This document shows, piece by piece, positions 1-8,067 of a DNA stretch of 64,000 nt. The number at the start of each line of letters is the position of its first letter. Positions within the stretch are counted from its first letter, which is position 1. Both the position numbers and the translations under genes were made by a program. Below the pieces are notes generated by a model. It was not told the origin of the DNA and ran no database searches. It worked only from the letters and a program-made list of their open reading frames with translations. The stretch lies in the NCBI RefSeq assembly GCF_008693075.1, contig NZ_VXKJ01000043.1, forward strand, positions 124,001 to 188,000, read 5' to 3'. The stretch is from Corynebacterium phocae. GTDB taxonomy: Bacteria > Actinomycetota > Actinomycetes > Mycobacteriales > Mycobacteriaceae.

Positions 1-1
1 C

Positions 2-1303
2 GTGGCCCCGCGCCTGCGCGCATATTCAGAGGTGGCCAACAACTCCATCACCATCCCGTCCTTCTTTGAAAACCGCGTGCAGGACAAGTCCCGCCTGCTG
101 CGTATTTTCTCCGCAGCAATCATCATCTTCTTCTTCACCTTCTATGTCTCCTCCGGCATGGTTGCCGGCGGCCGCTACTTTGAATCCACCTTTAATGGCT
201 CCTACCTCACCGGCATGATGCTGGTGGCAGCAGTAACCGTTATCTACACCCTGGTGGGCGGCTTCCTGGCGGTGTCCTACACTGACGCCGTTCAGGGCGT
301 GTTAATGTTCCTTTCCCTGGTCATCGTTCCGGTCATGGCCATCCTGGCTCTAGACAACCCCGGGGACATCTTCTCCTACGCCTCCAACCACCCCTACGGC
401 ACCGGCGGGGCCGTGGACAACCCTGATTACTTCAGCATGTTCTCCGGCGTTTCCCTAGCCGTTATCGTAGGCAACGTTGCCTGGGGCCTGGGCTACTTTG
501 GCCAGCCCCACATCCTGGTCCGCTTCATGGCACTGCGCACCCCGAAGGACGCCGTAACCGGACGCCGTATTGGCATCTCCTGGATGGCGCTGTCCATCCT
601 GGGCGCAGTATTTACCGCCCTTGCTGGCACGGTGTTTTTCACCAACCAGGACTACTCCATCACGGACCAGGAAAACTATGAGACCATCTTCCTGGATATG
701 GCCCAGATCATGTTCCACCCGCTGTTCGCCGGCTTGGTCCTCACCGCCGTCCTTGCGGCCATCATGTCCACCATGTCCTCCCAGATGCTCGTGGTATCCT
801 CCGCACTCATCGAGGATCTCACCAAGATCGTCTTCAAACAGGACCTGGGCAAAAAGAAGCTCATCAACCTCTCCCGCCTAGCGGTGCTAGCCATTTCCGT
901 TATCGCCGCCGTGTTGGCTATCAACCCATCTGACTCCATCCTTGGCCTGGTGGGCTTCGCGTGGGCCGGTTTTGGTGCCGCCTTCGGCCCATTGGTCATC
1001 CTCTCGCTGTACTGGAAGCGCCTGAACTCCACCGGCGCTATCGTTGGCATGGTTGCTGGCGCGGCCGTCACCATCGCCTGGGGCATGTCCCCGCTGGGTG
1101 ATTTCCTCTACGAGATTGTCCCCGGCTTCATTGTTAACCTCATCCTGACCTACGTGGTATCCGTAATGACCGCGGAGCCTAGCCACTCCGTGAAGAAGGA
1201 ATTTGACAAGACCCTCGCGCTATTTGAGGTTGTCTCCCACAACGAGGACGTTGCGTTCGAGGAAGTTGACCTCAACAAGGTTGACCCTAAGCGCACCAAG
1301 TAG
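2..1303 (+). CDS. putP: Sodium/proline symporter PutP (5' end outside window)
   Basis: Sodium:solute symporter family protein that imports proline with Na+ across the cytoplasmic membrane. The visible 433 residues carry the family's conserved segments: EVANNSITIPSFFENR near the start, then many hydrophobic helices, a GGFLAVSYTDAVQG loop and a long soluble C-terminal tail. PutP proteins are about 500 residues, so roughly the first 70-90 residues, including the first helices, lie left of the window; the GTG at position 2 is an internal valine, not the start. The acidic/basic tail after the last helix (about 50 residues) is usual for actinobacterial members. A strong hairpin terminator follows at 1328. 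Proline specificity is inferred from family resemblance; another sodium-coupled substrate is possible. Confidence 0.88.
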   Translation: MAPRLRAYSEVANNSITIPSFFENRVQDKSRLLRIFSAAIIIFFFTFYVSSGMVAGGRYFESTFNGSYLTGMMLVAAVTVIYTLVGGFLAVSYTDAVQGVLMFLSLVIVPVMAILALDNPGDIFSYASNHPYGTGGAVDNPDYFSMFSGVSLAVIVGNVAWGLGYFGQPHILVRFMALRTPKDAVTGRRIGISWMALSILGAVFTALAGTVFFTNQDYSITDQENYETIFLDMAQIMFHPLFAGLVLTAVLAAIMSTMSSQMLVVSSALIEDLTKIVFKQDLGKKKLINLSRLAVLAISVIAAVLAINPSDSILGLVGFAWAGFGAAFGPLVILSLYWKRLNSTGAIVGMVAGAAVTIAWGMSPLGDFLYEIVPGFIVNLILTYVVSVMTAEPSHSVKKEFDKTLALFEVVSHNEDVAFEEVDLNKVDPKRTK

Positions 1304-1327
1304 TCTCGACGCTTTTCCATAAGCACC

Positions 1328-1367
1328 GGCCCGCAGCCACCCACACCGGGTAGCTGCGGGCCTTTGC
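1328..1367 (+). terminator. Rho-independent terminator after putP
   Basis: Perfect 10-bp inverted repeat GGCCCGCAGC / GCTGCGGGCC (1328-1337 and 1353-1362) with a 15-nt loop, followed by a short TTT. It lies 25 bp past the putP stop. Confidence 0.75.
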
Positions 1368-1506
1368 GTGCGGTGGCCACCCCTAGGGAGACCGGGGTTG
1401 GGAAAACCCTAGCGCCAAACACCGCCCGCTCCGGGATCTTCCTGCAGGTCCAACGATTGCCCGCACCCCACGGAACCTATCCTCCACGGCACCTGTCTAA
1501 AGGGGC

Positions 1507-2202
1507 ATGGAGAAACACTCAAGAACCATCTTCACCTGGATACTAGTTATTGCCACGGCAGGCTACCTTGCCTACACCTGGCTACCGCCGCTGCGCCCCG
1601 TGGCACCGGACCCCCAACTCCCCGCCCTTGAAGTATCGCTTGGCTCAGTAGCAGTAATTGCCCAACGCCAGCGCGTGCTGGGCTATCAGCGTGAGAATTA
1701 CGGCCAAGGCTGGGGGCCGGCACGCATACCAGGGATAGAGCACTGCACCGCGCGCGAGGCGGCGATTATGTCCCAAACAAAGTCCGGGATACCGTCCGTT
1801 GCGACCTCCCCGCCGTGCCAGAACGGGAGCCTTTACCTTTTTGATCCGTATTCGGCCTCGCAGATAGCTCTTAGAGACCGGACCCAGTGCGTAGAGATTG
1901 ATCACGTCTTCCCCCTTTCGGCCAGCTGGGACATGGGTGCCTGGGCCTGGGATGAGCGCACCCGCAAAGCCTTTGCCAATGACCCGCTAAATCTTGTAGC
2001 AACCGGGAGCAGCCTCAATCAGGACAAATCAGACCAACTTCCCAGCCAATGGATGCCCCCGGAAAAAGCCACGAGGTGCTGGTACGTCCAACGGGTGGCT
2101 GCGGTGGCCGCAAAGTACCGACTCAGCCTTACAACTTCGGATGTAAAAACCATGCGGCGCGCGTGCCGGTTGGTCATGGGGCCTCCCTTATCACTAGGCT
2201 AA
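1507..2202 (+). CDS. Membrane-anchored/exported HNH endonuclease (DUF1524 type)
   Basis: 231-residue protein with one hydrophobic N-terminal segment (about residues 8-27), so probably exported or membrane-tethered with the rest outside. The C-terminal half matches the DUF1524/GmrSD-like HNH nuclease pattern: VEIDHVFPL (the DH of the metal site), then GAWAWDERTRKAFANDPLNL, then LNQDKSDQLPSQWMPP, which supplies the conserved Asn/Lys/Asp. Four cysteines (CTAREA, CQNGS, CVEID, CWYVQ) could form disulfides outside the cell. Actinobacteria commonly carry secreted nucleases of this type, perhaps for DNA scavenging or defence. It stands alone between putP and a small membrane protein. No toxin-delivery domain is seen. 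Nuclease activity is inferred from motifs. Confidence 0.78.
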   Translation: MEKHSRTIFTWILVIATAGYLAYTWLPPLRPVAPDPQLPALEVSLGSVAVIAQRQRVLGYQRENYGQGWGPARIPGIEHCTAREAAIMSQTKSGIPSVATSPPCQNGSLYLFDPYSASQIALRDRTQCVEIDHVFPLSASWDMGAWAWDERTRKAFANDPLNLVATGSSLNQDKSDQLPSQWMPPEKATRCWYVQRVAAVAAKYRLSLTTSDVKTMRRACRLVMGPPLSLG

Positions 2203-2294
2203 GGCGTTGACTCCAACGCCCGGGCAGCCAGACATTGCCCCCGGCGGTTATCATAACAATTTCCTAGCAACAGAAAGGCGTGCGTTTAGACACT

Positions 2295-2741
2295 ATGTCA
2301 TCGCTGCTAATCACCATCCACGTCATCGCGGCTATCGCCCTAATTGGCCCCGTGATGGTTTCCACGTCCATGTTCCCCGCCCGGATTGCCGGTGCCCAGG
2401 ACGCCAGCCATGGCGGCTTAGGCTCCCTTCACACCTTGGCCACCATCACCAAGTCCTACGGTATGTTCTCCGCGCTAGTGCCTATCCTGGGCATCGGCGT
2501 TTTCTTGTCCGACCTTGACTACTATGGCAAGCAAGGACAATTCCACGCTTCTATCCTTCTGGCAATTATTGCCTGGGCGCTGCTGTTGTTTGTCATCGTG
2601 CCACGCCAGCAAAAGGTCCTTGAGGCTATCAAGGGCACCGCAACCGCCTTTGACTTCGAAAAATCCCGCAAACAGCTAGCCATGTTTGCCGGAATCTTCA
2701 ACCTTCTATGGGTCATCTGCGCCGTCTTGATGTTCCTCTAG
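2295..2741 (+). CDS. Small integral membrane protein, DUF2269-like
   Basis: About 148 residues with four hydrophobic helices (roughly residues 3-22, 55-75, 85-105 and 130-147). The first helix holds an IHVIAAIALIGPVM motif and a central loop reads DLDYYGKQGQF; the layout resembles the DUF2269/integral membrane family of actinobacteria, whose function is unknown. ATG at 2295 is chosen over GTG at 2280 because the purine-rich AGAAAGG (2272-2278) would abut the GTG; spacing to the ATG is long (16 nt), so the start remains uncertain. A strong terminator follows immediately. Confidence 0.65.
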   Translation: MSSLLITIHVIAAIALIGPVMVSTSMFPARIAGAQDASHGGLGSLHTLATITKSYGMFSALVPILGIGVFLSDLDYYGKQGQFHASILLAIIAWALLLFVIVPRQQKVLEAIKGTATAFDFEKSRKQLAMFAGIFNLLWVICAVLMFL

Positions 2742-3060
2742 ACAGCTGACAGTTCTTCACCAATCCGCGTTTCTTACCCCAGGTAAGGACGCGGATTTTT
2801 TGCCACATCCCGGGCCTCGCCCCTGAAACAGCGCCGGCAACCCAGGGGTGTACGCCCCTTCCCGCGCTTGGCGAAAAACCGGGCAGCCAAACCTCTTCCT
2901 TGCCCCGACTGGCTGGAAACACCCGACGCTAAGGCCCGGGCGTTAACCTACAAGCTGTGGTTAAATCGTTGACGCTTGATTAGGAATCTGCTTATGTTGT
3001 TTTTGGATTCAGATATCAGGGTGGAATATCAGGCTGGTTAAAGAAAGTGAGGATCCCATC
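2742..3060 (+). other. Intergenic stretch: terminator, then a promoter for the next gene
   Basis: Apart from the terminator at 2762, the only clear signal is a sigma-A type promoter with -35 TTGACG (2969-2974), an 18-bp spacer and -10 TATGTT (2993-2998), followed by a leader of about 55 nt with GTGAGG before the ATG at 3061. The GC-rich part at 2805-2940 has no recognisable gene. Confidence 0.5.
2762..2803 (+). terminator. Rho-independent terminator
   Basis: Near-perfect hairpin AATCCGCGT...ACGCGGATT (2762-2770 and 2789-2797) with an inner CTTACC/GGTAAG stem, followed by TTTTT. Ends the 2295-2741 transcript. Confidence 0.9.
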
Positions 3061-3267
3061 ATGCGGGGCTCCGGAAGTCAACAAAATAGCGAAGACAAAA
3101 TCCGCAAATCTAGGTCTACCAACTCGACCGTGATGATGGCCGCGGCCATGCTCGGTCTTCTCTTCATGGTTATCGGGCTACCACCGCTAGGCGGCGTCTG
3201 TTTCATTGTGGCGTTCATTTGCGCATTGACCGAAGTCTTTAAAGCAATACCAGGCGTTGGTCGGTGA
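3061..3267 (+). CDS. Small two-helix membrane protein, unknown
   Basis: 68 residues: a polar N-terminal 22 residues rich in Ser, Lys and Arg, then two hydrophobic segments (about 25-39 and 44-58) and a short tail. Not recognised as any named family. Support for it being real comes from a promoter at 2969-2998, a purine-rich ribosome site (GTGAGG, 3049-3054) at proper spacing, and a strong terminator downstream at 3437. The opposite strand is also open here, but has no start signals. Confidence 0.5.
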   Translation: MRGSGSQQNSEDKIRKSRSTNSTVMMAAAMLGLLFMVIGLPPLGGVCFIVAFICALTEVFKAIPGVGR

Positions 3268-3436
3268 GGACTCACCCCTTTTGCCTGCAGCCAGCTCGAC
3301 AAAGCGTAGAAGCCGTCTAAACGCGAGTTAAGTAGGCCGCCCAGGCGAAACCGCAATAGCTTTCCGGCGGGCGGGCACCTGCCTGGTCACCGGTTAAACA
3401 AAGCGACGGTTCCGAACAAAGGGACCCGAAACCCAA

Positions 3437-3486
3437 AAATCCCGCTTGACTGCCAGTATTTACTAGCAGTCAAGCGGGATTTGGTT
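3437..3486. terminator. Bidirectional terminator between 3061 gene and deaD
   Basis: Perfect 17-bp inverted repeat (3437-3453 and 3466-3482; core CCCGCTTGACTGC) with a 12-nt loop. An A-run lies on the left and TTTGGTTTTT on the right, so it can end transcripts from both sides; the convergent gene on the minus strand is deaD. Confidence 0.9.
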
Positions 3487-3494
3487 TTTAGGGC

Positions 3495-5591
3495 TTAGTC
3501 GCGCCAGCCACCACGGCCGCCGCGTCCGCCACGGTCATCACGGTCACGCCCGCCACGGCCACCAAAGCCGCCACGTCCACCGCGATCATCACGGTCACGC
3601 CCGCCACGGCCACCAAAGCCGCCACGTCCGCCACGATCATCACGGTCACGCCCGCCACGGCCACCAAAGCCGCCACGTCCGCCACGATCATCACGGTCGC
3701 CGTCGCGTGCGGGGCGACCGGTGTCCTTAGCGATGTTGATGAGCTGCCCAGAAATCCGGGTGTCCTTCAGACGGGAAAGCACTGAAGCATCCAGGTTCTT
3801 AGGAAGATCCACCAGGGTGTGTCCAATCGCAATAGTAATGCGACCGAAGTCCTTGGCGGTCAGGCCACCTTCGTTGGCAAGGGCACCAACGATAGCGCCG
3901 GGGCGCACGTTCTGGCGCTTGCCAACATCCAAGCGGTAGGTATCAAAGTCAGCGTCGGAACGGTGTTCGCGGTCACGGTCACGCCCGCCGCGGTCGTTGC
4001 GTCCACCACGGTCACGTCCGCCACGGTCGCCACCAAAGCGGTCGTTGCGTCCACCGCGTTCGTCACGGTCAAAGCGCTCGCGCTTCTTGAACTGAGGCAT
4101 GTCTTTGAGAAGGAAGTCATTGCCACCCTGCAGTTTAACCGCAAGTGCCGCCGCAATATCGTCCATAGCCACGTTGTGGGTTTCGGAGTACTTGCGCAGC
4201 ATTCCACGGAACATTTCCATCTGCGAGTCGTCCATGGACTCACCGATGGAGGCTGCAAAGCGCTCTTTGCGTTTTGCGTTTACCTCGTCAATGCTTGGCA
4301 GGTCCATCTCTTCGAGACGCGCGTTGGTAACACGCTCGATGGAACGCAGCATACGGCGCTCACGCGGGGTGACAAACAAGATTGCCTCGCCCGTGCGGCC
4401 CGCGCGGCCGGTACGGCCAATACGGTGCACGTAGGACTCAGTGTCATTAGGAATGTCGTAGTTAACCACGTGAGTGATACGGTCCACGTCCAAGCCACGG
4501 GCAGCCACGTCGGTAGCAACCAGGATATCCAGGCGGCCATCCTTGAGCTGGTCAACGGTGCGCTCACGCTGTTGCTGAGCGATATCACCATTGATAGCTG
4601 CGGCGTTGTAGCCGGCGGACTTGAGGTTGGTGGCTACGTCTTCGGTTTCATGCTTGGTGCGACAGAACACGATGATTGCGTCGTATTCAATAACCTCAAG
4701 GATGCGGGTGAACGCGTCCATCTTCTGGCGGTGAGCAGTCAGGAGGAAACGCTGGGTGATGTTGTCATTCGTACGAGTCTCAGACTTGACAGTGATCTCA
4801 GCGGGGTTGTTGAGATACTGCTTCGACAAGCGACGGATGGCGTTAGGCATGGTGGCGGAGAACAGTGCGACCTGCTTCTCTTCCGGGGTGTCTGCCAGGA
4901 TGCGCTCAACGTCTTCTTGGAAGCCCATGTTCAGCATTTCATCTGCTTCATCCAGAACCAGGTACTCCAGCTGGGAAATATCCAGGGAACCCTTTTCCAA
5001 GTGGTCAATGACGCGGCCCGGGGTACCAACGATGATCTGCGCACCACGGCGCAAACCGGAAAGCTGGATGCCGTAGGCCTGACCGCCGTAGATAGGCAGA
5101 ACTTCAATCCGGCCAAGATGGTCGGCGAAGGACTGAATAGCGTCTGCTACCTGCAGGGCTAGCTCACGGGTAGGTGCAAGCACCAATGCTTGTGGGTGAC
5201 GCTTTTTGGGATCTATCTTGGACAGAACCGGCAGCGCGAAAGCTGCGGTCTTGCCAGTACCAGTCTGGGCTAGGCCCACGACGTCGCGGCCTTCCATCAA
5301 GACGGGGATGGTCTGCGCCTGGATCGGTGAAGGCTCGGTGAAACCAATCTTGGTTACTGCCTTTTGTACCTCTACGGGCAGACCAAGGCTTGCAAACCCC
5401 TGGGTATCATTGGCTGAATCCTTAGATTCAGCGTCGGTGTCCTCAGAAGTTGCCGCAGCCCTGGTGTCATTTTCATTGACCTGTGAAGCTTCTTGAGCCT
5501 CACTACCTTGCGAGTTTTCCTGAGATTCCGACTGTGTAAAGTTTTCTTCCGGCTTATTTTCGTCGCCGTTAACGTTATCGGTAATGCTCAT
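3495..5591 (-). CDS. deaD: DEAD-box ATP-dependent RNA helicase (DeaD/CsdA type)
   Basis: ATP-dependent RNA helicase for ribosome assembly and mRNA turnover, notably in the cold. All helicase motifs are visible: Q motif GFTEPSPIQAQ, motif I AQTGTGKT, Ia PTRELALQ, Ib TPGRVID, II DEAD, III SAT, V ATDVAARGLDV, VI HRIGRTGRAG. Near residue 550 comes a DbpA/CsdA-type RNA-binding domain (YRLDVGKRQNVRPG). The first ~65 residues are acidic and low in complexity; the C-terminus is an RGG tail built from three copies of a 51-bp DNA repeat plus a decayed one. ATG at 5591 has AGGGTGG about 9 nt upstream and is preferred to the in-frame GTG at 5603. Single-gene transcript ending at the 3437 hairpin. Confidence 0.95.
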   Translation of the reverse strand: MSITDNVNGDENKPEENFTQSESQENSQGSEAQEASQVNENDTRAAATSEDTDAESKDSANDTQGFASLGLPVEVQKAVTKIGFTEPSPIQAQTIPVLMEGRDVVGLAQTGTGKTAAFALPVLSKIDPKKRHPQALVLAPTRELALQVADAIQSFADHLGRIEVLPIYGGQAYGIQLSGLRRGAQIIVGTPGRVIDHLEKGSLDISQLEYLVLDEADEMLNMGFQEDVERILADTPEEKQVALFSATMPNAIRRLSKQYLNNPAEITVKSETRTNDNITQRFLLTAHRQKMDAFTRILEVIEYDAIIVFCRTKHETEDVATNLKSAGYNAAAINGDIAQQQRERTVDQLKDGRLDILVATDVAARGLDVDRITHVVNYDIPNDTESYVHRIGRTGRAGRTGEAILFVTPRERRMLRSIERVTNARLEEMDLPSIDEVNAKRKERFAASIGESMDDSQMEMFRGMLRKYSETHNVAMDDIAAALAVKLQGGNDFLLKDMPQFKKRERFDRDERGGRNDRFGGDRGGRDRGGRNDRGGRDRDREHRSDADFDTYRLDVGKRQNVRPGAIVGALANEGGLTAKDFGRITIAIGHTLVDLPKNLDASVLSRLKDTRISGQLINIAKDTGRPARDGDRDDRGGRGGFGGRGGRDRDDRGGRGGFGGRGGRDRDDRGGRGGFGGRGGRDRDDRGGRGGRGGWRD
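3541..3693 (-). repeat. Three 51-bp tandem repeats in the deaD RGG tail
   Basis: Units 3541-3591, 3592-3642 and 3643-3693 are almost identical. Each encodes 17 residues of the pattern DRDDRGGRGGFGGRGGR on the minus strand. A shorter, degenerate copy flanks the array on the stop-codon side. Confidence 0.92.
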
Positions 5592-5863
5592 TGCACTAAC
5601 CACCCTACGTTACCGCTACAGATTTATCCATTCCTGACGGAAGTATTTGGCAATAGAGCCAACAAACACTCTCCCGGGCTTTTAGTGAAACAAATCACAG
5701 CCACTTCCCCTGTCGCCGCACGCCGGGCTCCCGGGACTACCTAGCAACCCCCCACTACCCTCATCCCACCCCCGGGCCTCCAAAAGTTACACGAAGCCTC
5801 CGGAGAAAGGGTACTTTATGTTATGTCATATGAGTTTCAGCGCAACGATGAACGGAGAGTTCA

Positions 5864-6856
5864 ATGCCAACCCCTTCCCAGTACTACCTTTTCGGCTCCA
5901 AGGCTCCCGTCGACAAAGACCGGATGGTCCCGGACACCTTCCCCACGCCCACCATCGACCCGGTGACCGAAATTTTCGCCGGCAGGAAATCCAAAAATCC
6001 GCGCATCTCCATGCGGGCATGGCTGGCTCCCGAAGGTGATGCAGTTACAAGGAAGACTCATAACCCGCGCCTCGGTGACGGCATCCCCCTACGCTTTTTC
6101 TCCATCACCACCGAAGGCGGGATGTTTACCTTTTTCAAAAATAAGGACAAGCAGATGTTCGCCGAGGATCAGATCAAAAAGCTTGATGGAGCTGAGCTCA
6201 AACTCACCGACCGCAGGTTTGGTATCAATCCCGTATTTCGGATTAAGCATTGCCATGTGTTTGTTGACTGCTTCTTCATGGAGTGGGAACCCATTACTTT
6301 CCACGAGGTCACCTACGCGCACCGGGACCGCGTGGTTTACTTCGGTAACAATCCCCGGCCTAGCGCCCAATCCCTGTTCACTGTCTCAGAAATCGACGAA
6401 CACAGCGCGGTGTTTTCGGCCGCAGACACCCGTGTTGTGCCTGGGCAGACCGTGTGCTTCAAAGTGAGCACCCCAAAGGCCTGGGTGCTGTTTAACATTG
6501 TCGCGGTACATAAATACGAAGACGACTATCCCTACGTGGAGGTTGACTGGTTTTTGATGAACGGCGAAGACGAAGCAGTGGAGGCTGGCTTCAAGGCGCT
6601 TCCCGAAGCGACTAAGGAAAGCCTTCAGGCGTATATCAATCGCTGGAATCTCCGTTATGACCCAGTGATGACTAATAAGGAATACTCCACCATGATGGTG
6701 GAGCTTGACACCCAAATTTGGGCGGTAGCTGGGGATGAAAACACGTCGTATTTCCGCTCGCTTTCGGACGCCCGCACTTTCGCCAGCAAACTAGCTGGCC
6801 GGCAGCTTTACGAGGGCCGATGGATGCCTCTGGGCAACCATCTCGACATGCCATAG
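5864..6856 (+). CDS. Conserved hypothetical cytosolic protein, unknown
   Basis: 330 residues, no signal peptide or membrane helix, rich in aromatic residues (EWEPITFHEVTYAHRDRVVYFG; NIVAVHKYEDDYPYVEVDWFLM). I do not recognise a domain or catalytic motif. The alternation of short hydrophobic stretches with turns suggests a mostly beta fold. The ATG has GGAGAG about 6 nt upstream. It stands alone between deaD (divergent) and an exported protein. Codon use looks like its neighbours. Function unknown. Confidence 0.7.
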   Translation: MPTPSQYYLFGSKAPVDKDRMVPDTFPTPTIDPVTEIFAGRKSKNPRISMRAWLAPEGDAVTRKTHNPRLGDGIPLRFFSITTEGGMFTFFKNKDKQMFAEDQIKKLDGAELKLTDRRFGINPVFRIKHCHVFVDCFFMEWEPITFHEVTYAHRDRVVYFGNNPRPSAQSLFTVSEIDEHSAVFSAADTRVVPGQTVCFKVSTPKAWVLFNIVAVHKYEDDYPYVEVDWFLMNGEDEAVEAGFKALPEATKESLQAYINRWNLRYDPVMTNKEYSTMMVELDTQIWAVAGDENTSYFRSLSDARTFASKLAGRQLYEGRWMPLGNHLDMP

Positions 6857-6980
6857 AACATAGAACCCTGTCTACGGCCGGCTGGTCAGCGGCGGTAGTT
6901 TAGAGGTTTGCCGTCTATTTCCGGGAGTTTCACGAGGCGATATTCGCCACAAAGCGTGGAGAACGCAGGTAAGGCTCACT

Positions 6981-6986
6981 TAAACT
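6981..6986 (+). promoter_or_regulatory. -10 box TAAACT, probable leaderless start
   Basis: TAAACT matches the corynebacterial -10 consensus TANANT and ends 7 nt before the ATG at 6994, so transcription likely starts at or next to the start codon. Confidence 0.45.
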
Positions 6987-6993
6987 GGGGAGT

Positions 6994-8028
6994 ATGATTG
7001 CGCTCAAGAAAATCCTGCTCCCACTGTGTATAACGTGTCTCATCGCCGGAGTCGCCGCAACTAAGCTGCCCTCAGCTAACGCGCACCCGGCTACCGCACC
7101 GATAGCTACCTCAGTTGACCTCAGCCAAGCACCCACCCTGGCCGTCACTGACCAGGACGGCAATCCCATCATCGGATCCGTCCAACGCGGTGATGTCCTC
7201 CTAGTTCACGGCAAGGGCTTTGATCCCAACGCCAACCGTGAAGGCTTCCCCATGCCCATTCCCAACGGTGTTCCCAACGGACTCTTTGTCCTATATTCGG
7301 GCCTAGAACCGCACTGGGAACCTTCGAAGGGGGCCTCCCCGGAGTCCCGCAAACATCCCCACGACCGCATGGCCTGGGTCATGCCGGCCGGAAGCTTGGA
7401 GACCATCCCCAAATTCCCCGTTAATATGCACCGGGTAATCCGGAAGGTAGCCCAGCCCATGAACGCCGACGGGACCTTTACCGCAAGGCTAGTGGTGGAT
7501 CCGCCCGAGAAGCCGGCTGGCCAGCAGTGGGGTGTTTACGTCTATCCGGCTGCGGGCAGCGTCAATGCTCGTGAAGAAGTATTTGTCCCCATCCCCTTCA
7601 ACCCGGAGCCAGGGCCAAACACTGAGATAGAATCCGCTGACCTTTTGCTTGATGCCCAGCTGATGCACCAGGTGACCGGGGTTCTTCGTGGCAGCGTCAA
7701 CCCCAAGAATGGGGCCATGTCGCAAGGAACGCAGACCGTAAGTTTCACCCGTCAGCCCGACGAAGCAGACCCCCAGGACAACGTAGTGCGCTACCGCGGC
7801 ACAGTCATCTTGGGAGCTAAGTTCAACGCCGTTGAATTTGCCATCGCGGATCCGTGGTTCCGCCCACTGCCGCAGGGTGGATACGAATTAAGCGCCAAGG
7901 TAACCGACAACCCCCTCATGGGAGTTGATTCCATGCACCGGCGCGTAATTGGAACCATACCGGCGCTGGAGGGGCGACAACAGGTCAGCGCCGGATTCGT
8001 ACCCCTCGGCCACGTCAGATTTTCTTAA
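6994..8028 (+). CDS. Exported protein of unknown function
   Basis: 344 residues with a typical Sec signal peptide: basic MIALKK, a hydrophobic stretch ending in AGVAA, and a likely cleavage near SANA-HP (about residue 30). The mature part begins with an Ig-like or carbohydrate-binding-like region (LAVTDQDGNPIIGSVQRGDVLLVHGKGF split over residues 49-76), a pattern frequent in corynebacterial surface proteins, then beta-rich sequence. No sortase motif, lipobox or C-terminal helix is seen, so it is probably released or loosely wall-bound. The -10 box TAAACT lies 7 nt before the ATG, suggesting a leaderless transcript. It converges on hutI. No enzyme motif found. Confidence 0.75.
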   Translation: MIALKKILLPLCITCLIAGVAATKLPSANAHPATAPIATSVDLSQAPTLAVTDQDGNPIIGSVQRGDVLLVHGKGFDPNANREGFPMPIPNGVPNGLFVLYSGLEPHWEPSKGASPESRKHPHDRMAWVMPAGSLETIPKFPVNMHRVIRKVAQPMNADGTFTARLVVDPPEKPAGQQWGVYVYPAAGSVNAREEVFVPIPFNPEPGPNTEIESADLLLDAQLMHQVTGVLRGSVNPKNGAMSQGTQTVSFTRQPDEADPQDNVVRYRGTVILGAKFNAVEFAIADPWFRPLPQGGYELSAKVTDNPLMGVDSMHRRVIGTIPALEGRQQVSAGFVPLGHVRFS

Positions 8029-8067
8029 AACACGCGGGAAAAGCGCCAACTGTCGGGGGTTTGGCAT

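Noticed and set aside
2207..2518. 103-codon frame rich in His, Arg and Pro
   Set aside because: Out-of-frame reading of the DUF2269-like gene region; unusual composition and no start signal.
3541..3693. CRISPR-like repeat array
   Set aside because: Direct head-to-tail 51-bp repeats in frame inside the deaD tail, with no spacers or cas genes.
3819..5162. 447-codon open frame on the plus strand
   Set aside because: Antisense shadow of deaD. Its composition is the mirror of helicase codons and no ribosome site or family match is seen.
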